In this document: positions 32,452 to 44,896 of the stretch, piece after piece | Layout of the letters: each line of letters starts with the position of its first letter | Position numbering within the stretch: position 1 is the stretch's first letter | Assembly: GCA_037903475.1 (NCBI GenBank) | Contig: JBAJFG010000079.1 | Coordinates: forward strand, 434,001 to 498,000 | DNA length: 64,000 bases | From: Ancylostoma caninum | Lineage: Eukaryota > Nematoda > Chromadorea > Rhabditida > Ancylostomatidae | Reading direction: 5' to 3' | Translations under genes and position numbers: made by a program | The notes under the pieces: model-generated | What the model saw: the letters and a program-made list of their open reading frames with translations, nothing else | Told to the model about the DNA's origin: nothing | The model's database searches: none

Positions 32452-34615
32452 CATCAGATAAAAACCACATCCTTTATCTTTGGAAATTGCGTAGTGCAAA
32501 CAATTTTGAAGAATAGAAAGGCCAACGTCGCTCGGATTCATTCATATTCTTCAGATTGTGTGCTTAAAAGTTTTCTCCTTTTGTAGCCGTTTACAAAATG
32601 CATAATATTACTTTCTAAGCTCTCAATGAAAGCTTCACTCCAAAAAATATCTGAGGAGTGGCATCCACTCGCAGCAAATTCGGGTGGGTTCCACTACTTC
32701 AGAAAAGAAATGAATGTGAGATACTTCTTGACCTCTTCAACACCGTCAGAGAAAGGCTGTCATTTCATGACATCCCACTCATTACTGTCAGTACTGGCTG
32801 CATTGTACATTGTGCGGGAAGTGTAGAATGTGGGCGACGGTCAATGCTTTACTCAAGTCATTGAAGCCATACTAGAGTGGGTTATACGAGACGTGCATGT
32901 TGACAGGCTCGCGTCTGCTTCTTCCAACGATGATGACCACCGCATGGAATTGCCAACCATAGATGTGAATATTGGCCAATCACTGCAGTTATCACCCACT
33001 TAATCTCCTGATCTGCTTTTGAAAATGAACTGATCATATGGGGTTGTACATAGACGTCCTTGAAAGGAAAGGTCAATCGGATCTTCAAGAAAAAAGACAT
33101 TAGAAAGCACTTGCTTTAAAAAAGACTACGGCACACGCTCGAACGTTTGCACGGCTATAGCGACGAGGCGTTTTTGCAGTTGACGCGCGAAATTCGATCC
33201 GAGCGATTCTTAGTACAACAACTAAGTCCGCCAAAAAGTGCTTGCTGCAGGTGATTTCGCAGTAATTGGGGGCGGCTCTTCTGAGCTGCGTCACTGACTC
33301 GGCAAATGCGCACAAAAACCGATTTAAACACAACATAAACCTGCATTCTGGAACGATGCGTTCTTCTCACAGCTTCACTCACCTGAGATGCTTTTATTGG
33401 GAAAGTCGAGCAGAACTAGTGTATTTGGAAAGAGAGCTCCCTTTTTTCCTAGGAAAATCTTCCCTATAATTATGAGAACCAGAGATTTGGGGAGCAAGAG
33501 ATTCCAAAAATCCCCGAGAATTTCATGGAAATCACTATGGATTTTCCAGTACGTCTATCTGCTTGTGGCAACTCTTGACACGTTCAGGACGGAGCACAGT
33601 TTTGCATATTAGGAGTGTGTGACTAACAGATGTTCTTATAAATTGATAAGATTGATAGCGGCCGTATGGAACGGTTTTTTACGTGAACAATACAATTCGC
33701 GGGATGCACCATGTGCATCGCGTGGTTCGGAATGTGTTGATAGCAGTAATTCGAATGGACCAATACTATCCGAGGCTCATTGTCATGATCAAATCTACAT
33801 ATGCCTATGTAGATCTGAACACATTCGGAACCGTTACAAATGTGTACATTCTGCCGATGTTGTGCACCTTTGGTTAACTTCGGTTTCAAACATTGTTTCT
33901 AAGACTAGGCGAGAAGAAATTGTGGCTTGAATCATTCACTCCGGTTTCGACATCGTAGCCAATCATTAATAATGACTTTCGCTACCCTTTTCATCGAAAC
34001 TGATTTATTTTCCGGATCATAGCTGCGACAGTGATGGAATGGGAGTGAAAAAGTGAAAGGTGCCAGGCTGCGAAAGTGAAGGTTGTCCCTCAAACATGGA
34101 TCCGACGAGGTTGAGATAGGTTTGTCAAGTACGACATTGAAGGTTGTCAAGTACTGATAGTGAAAGTTCTTCCCGAAATGTATTGCGCCGATATGGTTCT
34201 AGCAAACCCACACTGCTTATAAAAGTGAAAGAAGATGCTATCTATGTTCAAGGCAGGAATGTTAGAGCTAAGTATTGCATTGTTTTCCTGCTTTCGTGTT
34301 CGAACCAACACTCGGCTCATTACATTAAGTGTCCTAGTTTGATTCTGGTTAGATATTTTGATAGATTTATGAAACCGTGTTGGGCAGTTGTCTGCCGTCC
34401 TGCCCTTGAAGTTATTCAAAGAATAACGTGAATATCGGCAATTTTCGCTACTGGTCCGTCCTTAAAATTTTTCAGTGTCTTGGGAAAACATTGATATCCG
34501 CAGTTTTCTGCTTGATTAGTGACATCCTTTTGCTTGCAGAGTCATCCTTTTACCTGCAGAGTCGTGCAGAGATCTTAAAATCATATGTGTACGCGACAGA
34601 CAAGTAGGACGAACA
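32452..34615. other. non-coding
   Basis: Ordinary AT-rich sequence with short frames on both strands. A weak inverted match (TTCGGAATGTGTTGAT with GAACACATTCGGAA) sits at 33725-33835. No gene is supported. Confidence 0.5.
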
Positions 34616-34627
34616 TACTCAGAATAC

Positions 34628-34940
34628 GATAAGAGGGTAGGGGCGGCCCTTTCCTTCCGCCCCACCGCCTCCTCAACAGCGGTTCCACGATTGATAGACG
34701 ATGATGAACATTCACTGAAACACAGATCTTAAGACAGTCCATGCAATACGAGAGACCTCTTCATGCAACCTACCCAGATGACGATAAACGGGTAGGAGCG
34801 GCCCTTCCTCCCACCCCACCGCCTCCTCAACAGCGCTGCCATGATTGATAGACGATGATGAACATGCACTGGAACACAGATCTTAAGACAGTCCGTGCAA
34901 TACAAAAGGCCTCTTCATGTAACCTACCCAGATGACGATA
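34628..34940. repeat. 154-bp tandem duplication
   Basis: Two consecutive units begin GATAAGAGGGTAGGGGCGGC (34628) and GATAAACGGGTAGGAGCGGC (34783). A third start is at 34936. The shared body includes ACCGCCTCCTCAACAGCG and ACACAGATCTTAAGACAGTC. The copies differ at scattered sites. Confidence 0.88.
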
Positions 34941-35230
34941 AACCACCGTTCAAAAATATTATGCGTCGGCATCTTATTCCTGTTCCAGTGGGCAATCTTT
35001 AGGCAGTCCGGCAACCAAAAACAGATAATGCATCCTTCAGGAAGTGAATTGGCATTAGCACTGGTTGATGAGGCGCGCCTTTCGCAACTGGTATGTAGAT
35101 TTACATACGAGTGACACTGAAATCATTACAATAAGGGACATTTCGTGGATGTCCCTGTCTAAACGGTGAAGTTTCATGAAAGACATTTACACCAGCTGAG
35201 CGAAGTGGTGTGGCGGGTGAGAAGTGCGTT

Positions 35231-35660
35231 TTAAAGGCAGCACTCACGGAAATCTTTGGGTTGAAGATTTCGCGGTATATTGGGGTTTTTAGAGGCGATG
35301 AACTCATTGACAACGATGAAGTAGCGTGAAACACGCGAAAAACACAGGAAATGATGGCGCTATTTCATGTGCGTCCACAGCGCGGACGATTGTTCCGTGA
35401 TGGGTCCCGCCACGGAACCCTGCAAATGGTACGAATTTCATAAACACGCCCCCGCTGAACCACACGCGCACACCCTGTCAACGGCGTTTGTTGGCGCGAC
35501 GGAACCCTAATGTCCAGAGCGGCTGGTTTGTCCACGGCTGTATCTTCGCAGGTAGACGGCCATGCAAGGTGTTCGACTTACTGTTGCGATTGTCCACCGG
35601 CCGACTACATGGTAAGCGATTCATTTCAGAAGTGAAAATTTCCGTGAGTGCTGCCTTTAA
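35231..35660. mobile_element. TTAA-bounded element, 430 bp
   Basis: The left end TTAAAGGCAGCACTCACGGA and the right end TCCGTGAGTGCTGCCTTTAA are exact inverted repeats over 20 bp. The interior shares GCGCGGACGA and GTCCCGCCACGGAACCCTG-like blocks with the palindrome at 31981-32451. Confidence 0.8.
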
Positions 35661-36078
35661 GTTAATCTTTACCCATTTGAAATGCACTCCTCTCCCGCCG
35701 CACTGTTTCTTTCATGGGAGCAAAATATAAAGGAGATAGATCCAGAAAAATAGCGCTATCTACATAGTTGAGTCGCTCGCAGTTGGGTCGCTCGCAGTTG
35801 AGTTGAATTCGATTCAACTCAGCTGACTGTGGGGAATGTGGTGCGAGCACGCGAGAGAGTCGCCCCAGGTGGCTCTCCAACACCATTTCAATTCGACTCA
35901 CTTGAATTTGGACGAGTTTTCCGTCGTGCAACCATTCTTCTTAAGTGAGTTGAATTGAATAGGGGATTACTACGGGCTCTGTTTTCACTCAACTATCTCG
36001 TCCAGTTAAGGAAGTCAGGTGATGAGCAGTATTCAGTTGGCGTGCGCGTGAAATTTCTAGTAGAACTTTATATAGCGC

Positions 36079-36818
36079 TTAAAGGTAGCACCCACGGTAA
36101 TTTTTGACTTCGAGATTTCGACACAATTCAGGGCAGTGTGCTGATCACAGCTGGAATGTGGCAAACACTCAAGACTTTCGGAATACCCGTTTTCTGGAAC
36201 CTCTTAACTCACCGTTTTCGAGCTGGTTGGGCCGAGTCGCGCGACTTGTTCGATGCGGACCGATCCAAAAAAGTCGATAACGCTGCCTTTTTTCTCAGCT
36301 GGTTTGTTATGGAAATTGGTTTTCGACAATGTTTTGCAGTGTTCTCGAAGTTAACAGAAGAAAACAAAATTTGGAAAAATGACCTGACCTGAAGTTTTGC
36401 AGAAACGCCGATGAATTTCAAAACTATCTCATAGAAAAATCGAGAGCGAGACACCGACGAAGATCAGCCGTACAAGTAACTAAGCACATTTGTTGTGGAA
36501 TAATAGGGAGAAAAAATCCGTTGTGCTAAGTAACGCAAAAAAAACGAAAGTTAAAGACTAAGACATAGCTCCACATTAACAAGAAAAGAAATGGCTAACC
36601 AGCAGATCAGCAGGCAGCAACGACCGCTGCCGCCACAACTCGACCAATCGACCTCACGCTGATCCTGCTGATTGAGGATCTTGAACATTTGACTAATTAC
36701 GTCTTACAAACGGTTGTGCTTCCCGTGCTACTTTCTTCGTCAATATGTTGGGACCATTGGTAATGTCCGAAACCATCAAAACCTCAGACATGAAAATTTC
36801 CGTGGGTGCTGCCTTTAA
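36079..36818. mobile_element. TTAA-bounded element, 740 bp
   Basis: The left end TTAAAGGTAGCACCCACGGT and the right end TTTCCGTGGGTGCTGCCTTTAA's complement match as inverted repeats. It carries no transposase. It lies about 0.86 kb upstream of the collagen start codon. Confidence 0.75.
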
Positions 36819-37678
36819 GTGAGGCAGCATCTAATAACTCACCCTGGAATTCTAACGGAAATGAATCTGCCGCGCAAATGGGCAAACTAGGTAGGCTAAC
36901 AAGCCAATAAGAACGAATAAGGGAATCGAAACATGACATTAACCAATTAAAAGTACATCAAAGTAGGAGACATAACATAAGAAGGAACATGAAAAGGTAA
37001 CGCTCATGCGCGAATTTAATGACATCTGTACGCTAACATACGCGGAACCATAAGATTGAAGAATCGCTAGTACATTACGTTCACCTTTCTTCCACATGCT
37101 GAAGATTTACTCGCAACAATAACCAAATTGGTACTTCGTTTGTGGAGAAATATCGCAGCGTGGAAACTGATATGCGGGAAAACCAGTCGGCATGAAAGAA
37201 CATTTCCTAGTCCTCAACCTTCTCTACATCGAGATGACGAACTCGTTGAGCTGGATCGGTGAGTCTCCTGCAGCCAAGAAATCGTTCCAGCTTCGTTCAC
37301 CACAGATATTCGCAAGTAAATGGGAGAAAGCTACATCTCAGCTCGAAAAAAAGGAAAATATGACTCGTGAAAATGTTGCGGTTTCCAATAGAGAACAGTA
37401 ATCAATCATATGTTGTTCCAAGCCCGCTAATTTCACACTTTTCAAACACTAATGAGTGAGCGGGATCGAATCATCGGTGACCGGAAGAAGCTTATGAAAA
37501 ACTCACCACAATATAAGCCCGATGGCTTTCTCTTCTCAGGACTTTCTCAAAGCATCCGATTCGTACGCTCGCCTTCGCTGGGTAAGGTCTCAGCTCAGCA
37601 ATCTGTATTGGGTTTTCTACCTACTCCTGCCTTGGATTTGAGTGCGTTCGCCTTGTTCTTCTCTCACCTACAATTAAA
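36819..37678 (+). promoter_or_regulatory. collagen 5' flank, probable promoter region
   Basis: 860 bp between a mobile element and the collagen ATG. An AATATAAG TATA-like box lies at about 37508-37515. A TCTCTTCTCAG tract at about 37530-37540 could serve as a trans-splice or cis-splice acceptor for the 5' UTR. Both are guesses from sequence alone. Confidence 0.3.
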
Positions 37679-37943
37679 ATGACCTACTACAATGAGGTCG
37701 AGATGAGGAAACGTGCTGAAGAACTCAGAAATGCTGCACTTCTGGGTGTCACAGTTTGGTGGGTATTTTTGCACAGATGGATTACCTTTACTATTTGACT
37801 ACTTTTTTTTGAACCCACGTAAATGCGGATTGATCTATGACGCAAGCGAATTTTCCAGCGCTTTCGCAGCCATTACGTCCATGGTTATCATACCCATGCT
37901 TCACAGTTACCTTCAGTATGTTCACACCCAAGTTGAGGATGAG
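37679..37943 (+). CDS. collagen exons 1-2: N-terminal domain
   Basis: Exon 1 (37679-37758) starts [20 protein letters not shown], donor TTTG|GTGGGT. Exon 2 (37859-37943), acceptor tttccag, supplies the hydrophobic segment and [14 protein letters not shown]. The intervening intron is 100 bp. The ATG is the only one giving the usual charged start ahead of the anchor. Confidence 0.9.
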
Positions 37944-40900
37944 GTGAGACTGATTTATCGTATTGAACGAAGCCAAATGCAAAAATCTAGGTGCCATCTT
38001 AAGTTGTTGAATTAACAAGCAAAGTACTAGGTCGGCAAGGTCTAACTATTTTTAGAGTAGGTCATTGATTTCCTAGTCGGAGACCTCAACATCTCTTAAT
38101 TTAACATCATTATTTTTGAGAAATTCTTTCTTTGATAATGATACCAAGTGTGATATAGTCTTTAGAAAGAATAAAGCCGGGTAGTACGCAGGGTGGGGAC
38201 GAGATCCCAGCCTTGCTTCGATACCTTGCTTGCTGTAGACTTTTCCATAGAAAAGAATGCTTAAATCAGGATGACCAACGTTCTCCACAAGACTTCCAAT
38301 CTTCTCTTTCTTCCCTGACCTCTTCTGTGAGTTTCTGGATCTGTCCTATTAATTTGGAGGGCATATCTGTCCGGTTTCGCGGGAGCACTTTGAACGCCGC
38401 ATCTTTTCCGCCTTATGAAATGGCGTCGTTTGATGTAGTTGCACTCAAAAGCTCATATCTCTAGATTCCGATATTGCTGGCCATGCTGCTCGCCTATAAA
38501 TCACACAACACTTCCAAATTGGAAATGCATGAAGAAAGTAAGCTCACCACTTTGATTCACGGTAGGAGCTACAATGGTTGTCTTCCTTGTACAGCGATCA
38601 ACAACAACAAAATCATTGTCCACATTTAAGGCAAACTTGCTGTAGTGCGTAACATGGCTAACTTTGCGAGAACTATTTCCTCGTTTAGCCCAAGTTTGAG
38701 CATTAGTTTGCCCTTTCGTTATTGGGTCGGAGATTCTACTGTACATCCTATCGAATAGCGTAAGATATTCGGGTCATGCTGCGTCGTGCACAACGGCTTA
38801 ATTAAGCTCGTGGCACCAAATGTTTGGGGAGTGCTCACCAGATTTTATAAGAACTATCGCTACACTACATAGGCGAAGAGAGCGCAATCCACGAGCATCC
38901 AAATCAGAAACAATTAGAGAAGGAAGAAGCTGCTGTTGAACAACACTCGTAAGCGCGTATCGGATAAACTGTCATGATGGCGCGGTTATCTTGAAGTTCA
39001 GCTCATGATAACCATGAAACTGACACTGGGACAACCAGGACTCAGACATTTTCGCCAGGGAGGGCGGCAACATTTCCAGGGCAACAAGCAAGCGTGCAGG
39101 CCTGCTTCATGCATATTCCGAAAACCGAGGAGAGGCTGTTTGCTAATTATCGGCTATGTATACACCAGGACTGTGCGTTAGAAAAATCTCTGATTTTGTT
39201 AATCCGTTAATTCATTACGTTAGGCCAAAAACGGCCGTTGCGCTTAATGCGTTAATCCGTTACTTCGTTAGAAGACGGATTTATGAATATTTTGATAAGC
39301 TTCATCAGCTTAACAAGCAGTCGGGGTACCTGACTAATATACAAAGCAAATAAGCTGTAGAGTCAACAAAAAGTTGAAGCAAACGCTAACATTGTTTACT
39401 TCTGGCTCTGAAAAAACGGTGTAGCAAGATGGAAACATTCAAAGAAAATGGTAATTTCTCGTCAATGCATACAGAAAGACAAACATAGGCAGTCGTCAGA
39501 CGACTGAAAAAAGACAATTGTTAGAAATTCAATCGAGAAAGACAAAAAAAGCCAGACCTTGAAACAATCCAACCAGTGACAGATGACAATTACGGCGTGA
39601 TTAAGACTAATTAGAAGTGGCCGCTCAATCATTTTCAATCACAGAACAGAAATCCTAGTGATTCATTTGAGGGAACTTCCTTCTTATCCAATAACCTAAT
39701 TCAGTACTCGAGCATTTAAACCGGGTAGCCCGACTCCCCAACTGATCTTTCATGGTATTAGATGTGAGGCCTATTGGTGTATACCAGGGCTGTGCGTTAC
39801 TAACATAACAAATTAACACACTTAACGCGTAACGGTCATTTTTGGCCTAACGTAACGAAATAACAAAAAATCCCAAAAATCCGTTAGAATCCATTTCGTT
39901 AGCAGGCCAAATAGTGCTTAGTGCTTGAAATGCGTACTTTTTCCGCTCCACATAACTTTCTTGTAATATACAGCAGATGATACCCATAATCACGAGGATT
40001 ACGTAAAATGATCCGTAGTAAGGCACCCGAAAGCAAAAGAGGAAGTAAGGCACTCGAATCTGCATTCATGGACATCTCATCATCTTAGCTTTCATGAACT
40101 AAAGCCATGGCGGTGAGTATAGCTGTATACTGTGCTGAGGATAGATATACGAATGAGAACTTTCATGCACCTGCAACTATTTTAGGAAGTGGACGAATAC
40201 CTTGCGCATAAATCATCATTCTCTATTGAACCTTCTGAGTATTAGAGCACCGATACTGACACCTCGAAATTCCCTCATATCAAAATGTTGGCATATAAAT
40301 ACCTTTCAACAACTGAGTGCGAGCTTCTCTTCTCAACAACAGGCTTGATCGTGTCAGATTTAAGAACCAGCTTGACTGTAGAAATTTGGAAAAACTACTC
40401 TTTTTGCATGATAACCTACTTATACTAGGATTCTGAGGTACGCCTACGCGCATTGCCCTTTGAGTCTCTCACTTTCTCTTATGAAGCCTAAGATCTTAGA
40501 AGTTCTCATCCCTTTTTTCTGCCAAAGATTTATTGTGAAAATTGTGAGGCAAAATAATCCAACTCTTAACCAGAACAAGAGGAGCTTAGAGCTTTCAGTT
40601 TGGTCTTTGATGCACTTGGTGCAATAGCGTCTGCTGGCGAATCTTTAGAGAAGCGTAAACTTTTCCTAAAAACATGGAGAAGAGGAGTTTGGGAAGACTA
40701 GTGGTTATTATCTGTTCTTTCTTTAGTCATAGACACAAATAGTACTTGAGTTCAGAAAAAGAACCGAAATTCACACGGGAAGTAGAAGCTATAAAGCTAT
40801 AAGTAGGAGCTATAAAGCGAAAAAAAAACTCCTGAAGATTTGGAAAATGCTTAAAGTGCAACCGAATGCATCGCTAATGTACGTTTTTGCCATTGTCGAA

Positions 40901-43900
40901 ATTTTTCCATCCAAACACTGAAATCGAGCAACATCCCTCAGTGTCACCTGTCATAGAGCGATTTCATATCAGCTTTCGTAAGTAACTTAAGGGCAGCACC
41001 CACGAAATTTTTTTTTTGACTTGGGGAACTCACTCATCGATTTCCAAAGGTATCGAGGGTGACGAACACTTGCATAAAGTTGAAATGTCCGATGGCACCA
41101 AAAGCCCTGTTCTTACACTCTCATGTCCAGGTTAGGTTAGTAGGTGTGGTCGAGTTGCATGAGCCATGGGATGGGAGTTGACATCCGAAGATCGATAACA
41201 TCTTCCTTTCAGCGGATGGATATTCGCGCAATCAGTTATCTATTTGTTCGCAACTACAGCCTTTCCATACAGATTCAAGAAGAATAACCACTTGAAAATG
41301 ATTAGCACTCAGCTAGTATGTCACTTAAAAACCAAAACTTCATAAAGTCTTCTAATGGAGGAGAACCCGGAGAAAATTGAACTTTCATCGGAAACTAATC
41401 CTGTAGAATGCAAGAGAGGAAACATTCCAGTTAATAGAAATATCAAAAGTACTAAGAAGTCATCGAAAAACTCACAAAGAGAAAAAACGACTCTATTTCA
41501 CCAAAATTGCAGCGAAGCAGCTGTTTTTGCTGCAATTCGCACAGAAAACAACTAGCCGAAAACTCGTCCAAATTGAGCACCAGCACAAAATAGTGACTAC
41601 TGCGCTGAAAGCAATGGATTTCCATTGTTGGTCTGGTACGGGAACAAATCGAACTGCACTAATGCTCCAGAAAGCGTGAAAACCTGAGAAGCAAAAATTT
41701 CCGTGGGTGCTGCCTTCAAAGCTACGGACCTCTCGAATACATACGTGCTAGTCTGTGATTTCTACGGTAGCTGATGTTTGAACTGATCGTTCTTCAGAAC
41801 CCAAAGAGTGAAGATAACGAATGTTCCTCTGGGCTCAGTACCCATTCTAGAGAATTTGCCTTTTCTTTTTGATTCTGAAAACAAAGTCTTTTTCAACCAA
41901 GAATCTGGTCTTCTTTCCAGATTTTCCGAGGAATGCTTGTATGAATTCGAGTTGGGCAATGTGCGAAACTGTGTTAACCTGTCACCTGCGCTTATCCGAT
42001 TCTTTGGTGCTGATGCGGAAAGAGTCTTTAGGCTAAAAAGTAGTTTTTATAATCATGATTTGGCCTTAAGTAGATGACAACCGTTACCTTCCTCGTATCC
42101 ACTTTCTGTTTTGCGAGCAATTATGCCTGTCGGAAGAATTTCAGCGCACCCCGTAATCCCATCGGAACATGCCGAAGGTGACTCTATGAACGTTCGAGAT
42201 AGATAGTTTCCTAATCTCGGCTGTTAGGCAAAACAGGAATTTACTTGGGCTCACAATATACCGAGACTAGTGTGCTGAAACCATCAGTATTTCCCAGGCT
42301 GGGTCAGGGCCCACGCAACAAATGCTGCTTTCGGCTGTATAAAGGAGATTGTTTCCTAATCCTCAGGAGAATGATGCGCCTATGTTGTAGCAGACCTACT
42401 CGATAGGGGTCCCCCCAGCCTTCCAATTTTTTTTAAATGACAGATGTGCTCAGCTTTTTAAATGACAGATCAGCTCTCCTTCACGGTTTTGGCAATCATA
42501 GTTAGCAAATACCGTCGTAGTTACACACAAACAAATCCGCAAGTGTAATAGACAGGTAGAGAAGGTATTTTTCAAGCTTTTTGATAAGTACATTAAGAAT
42601 GGCAACTGGAAAGACAGACGTCGGAAGAACTTCGAGAGATCACAAAGGAAAGGACGACCAACATTAAAAAAAGGCAGAATTTCTTGTAAGAACGAGGAAA
42701 TTTCTCCACGTGGGACCGCATGCTTAGACGCGGGGCTCATGCGTTCGTAAACACGCGTGTATAGTCCTTGTCGAAAAGATAGACGGATTGCGCGTGCGGT
42801 TTCACAGCTTTGCGGTCGCAGAATCGCGGCAGGACCTACTGCACCCTCTCACTTGGGGCATGCTCTCTCCACGTCTCTCATCCAGGTCCCGCCACGATTC
42901 TGCAGTAACGGAATCCGTCTATCTTTTCGAGTACAGTGTACACTGTACTGTACAGTCCTTGTCGAAAAGATAGACGGATTCCGTCGCTGCAGAAACGCGG
43001 CGGGACCTGAACGATGGATGCGGGGAGTGCATGCTCCAAGTGAGAGGGTCCAGTAGGTCCCATCGCGATTCTGCGACCGAGACGATATAAAACCGCACGC
43101 GCATTCCGTCTGTTTTCGACAAGGACTGTACCACGTAGTAATCCCTGCGTAAGGCGTAGTGTTATTCTGTCAAACAGGCTGAAATATAATACTTATGCGA
43201 AGTTTTGCAGAGTTGTTAAAGGATGTGAGAAATGTGACCGTTTCAAAAGTTTCCGTTGTACATTCTCTTATCGTTTCCAGGTTTTTTTCTTCTTTTCTCT
43301 CATGTAAGCCTATTCGAAATCAGTACCGGATGAATGATTATAGCTGATGCATTTTAAAAATTGTCCGGATACATCATTTGTATCCCATATTTTCAGCTCT
43401 TCAAAGAGTCGCTTGCATATGAGTTGTTCAGCTTTTTCGACCTCTGAGCAACTAGACTGGTCGACTTTGTGTTAATTACCCAGAACAACATACACTGACG
43501 TATTGACCATAGCTGTCCCATACTGTTGGTAATGCGAGCACCCCGAGTCCCACCAAATTTTCCCCTGTCTCTTTTCGAGGTTAAAGTCCTGTATTCCCAT
43601 TTATCTGTGAATTTCGTTGACAAAGGATTGATCGGTATGTGTATCTTGCAGGTTGGACAGCACTACTCTAAGAATTGCAAGCTTAACACATTGGGCTGGA
43701 GCAAAACACCAACTGCTCTAGCAGGTCTATGAGACAATGATCAACTGATGGAAGTGGAGGACAAGAAAGGGGAAATTTAAGTGGATAAAATTATTATAAA
43801 ACAGATAAGATTACGGCGGATAGAGAAAGATACGAACCAGAATGTCCTATAAGAGAGCGTCGTTTTTGGGGACTAGTCACATAATTGGTTTGCGGGTCAA

Positions 43901-44896
43901 ATTTAGTAGTGATGCATGTGAATATGTTTGTTTTTCAAGGCAGTGTTCTGCAAGCAACGAATCGGCGAACTTCACGTGGTCTATGAAAAAGTTGGTGAAC
44001 AAAGTGGGAGACATATTTGGAAGAGAAGCACAAAAGGTTCCACATAAAACTTAGCGAAGTTCCTAATCAATTGAGAATGAGATAACTCCTACCCTTCTGT
44101 TCAGATCCTAACCTCCTCTTCTGCTCTTGCGGGACAGGAGCTGCGGGGCCGCAGGGTCCACCTGGTACGCCTGGACGGGATGGAAAAAATGGTGCTCCGG
44201 GCAACCCAGGAAAGGTTAGCGACTATCTTATGCGTGAAAAGTTTACCTTCGAAAGAATTTCATCACACAGGATGCCCCAGACTTGTTCGATGATCCACAA
44301 ATCTCATTCTGCTACGAATGCCCTCCTGGTCCACAGGGAGATCCAGGCGAGGAAGGTCCAAAAGGTCCGAGAGGTGTACGTGGGATGGATGGAATACCCG
44401 GTGCGCATGGGAGGCCTGGACAACCAGGCATGGTCGGGGCTCCCGGAAAACCAGGTTTGGATGGAGAACCAGGAGGCAAAGGAGAACCAGGAATACCCGG
44501 CACTTTATTGGTGAGCTTAGAAATCTCGTCTTGCAAATGATTCGAGTAAAAAATTTTAAATAATTTGTTCAGAACGAACACTGTCCGCCAGGTCCCCCAG
44601 GTCCGCGAGGCGATCCTGGACTAGAGGGACCTCAGGGCGTTCCTGGAATGCCTGGATTCACAGGTATGTAAAGCTTCATCTCTAGGTTTAAGATCTGTGA
44701 ACAGCGTGCATGTTGAAAAACCTGACCTGGCCCGTTTTCAGGAATGCCCGGCGCTCCCGGTCCACGAGGTGATGTTGGTGCTCGCGGAACTCCAGGAAAG
44801 GACGGAATTAGGGGTCCACCGGGACCAGTTGGGGACGTTGGACCTGCAGACGATTGCAGACATTGCCCTGCCGTGAGGACAGCACCCGGGTACTAG
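37679..44896 (+). CDS. nematode cuticle collagen (7 exons, 285 aa)
   Basis: A secreted structural protein of the worm exoskeleton. Exons: 37679-37758, 37859-37943, 43940-44036, 44105-44214, 44271-44510, 44573-44663, 44742-44896. All junctions are in phase and the total is 858 nt including TAG. Residues 1-55 carry the cuticle-collagen N-terminal domain with a hydrophobic signal-anchor ([20 protein letters not shown]) and TQVEDE. Next comes FCKQR, then HIWKR, a possible processing site. Gly-X-Y blocks run from about residue 97 to 270, interrupted at [14 protein letters not shown] and [10 protein letters not shown], whose cysteines would cross-link chains. It ends [15 protein letters not shown], a tail typical of the family. 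Intron 2 is about 6.0 kb and full of mobile elements. The gene looks intact. I cannot name the orthologue. Confidence 0.93.
39156..39900. repeat. two partial copies of a TIR element family
   Basis: TACACCAGGACTGTGCGTTA (39161) and ATACCAGGGCTGTGCGTTAC (39781) are direct copies of one terminus. Their cores (ACGTTAGGCCAAAAACGGCC and GGTCATTTTTGGCCTAACGT) are inverted to each other. The same family forms a complete element at 58979-59337. Confidence 0.6.
40987..41719. mobile_element. TTAA-bounded element, 733 bp
   Basis: The left end is TTAAGGGCAGCACCCACGAA and the right end TTTCCGTGGGTGCTGCCTTC followed by AA. The right border TTAA has mutated to TCAA. No transposase. Confidence 0.72.
42759..43132. 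mobile_element. composite palindrome of head-to-head elements
   Basis: Outer ends GTATAGTCCTTGTCGAAAAG and CTTTTCGACAAGGACTGTAC-like (allowing AC for AAA) are inverted. Each half of about 185 bp is itself bounded by inverted GTCCTTGTCGAAAAGATAGA and TCTATCTTTTCGA. The centre is TACAGTGTACACTGTA at about 42932-42947. So two copies of a smaller TIR element face each other. Confidence 0.75.
43940..44896 (+). CDS. collagen exons 3-7: linker, Gly-X-Y domain, C terminus
   Basis: Exon 3 reads [20 protein letters not shown] and HIWKRSTK. Exon 4 gives [20 protein letters not shown]. Exon 5 (80 codons) starts [20 protein letters not shown] and holds the longest Gly-X-Y run. Exon 6 starts [16 protein letters not shown]. 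Exon 7 ends the helix with [20 protein letters not shown] and the stop. Introns are 46-78 bp, in contrast to intron 2. Donors and acceptors are consensus. An AATATA variant polyadenylation signal may lie at about 44909. Confidence 0.93.

Larger units (their letters stand above)
37944..43939. other. 6-kb collagen intron 2
   Basis: It holds copies of the GTGTATACCAGG family (39156-39300, 39776-39900), a TTAA-bounded element (40987-41719) and a composite palindrome (42759-43132). A plus-strand frame at 41808-42077 and a minus-strand frame at 42450-42740 show no known motif and are not called genes. Confidence 0.7.

Noticed and set aside
31871..32516. Mirrored open frames on both strands (80-129 codons)
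   Set aside because: They arise from the palindrome at 31981-32451; no motif and no splice structure.
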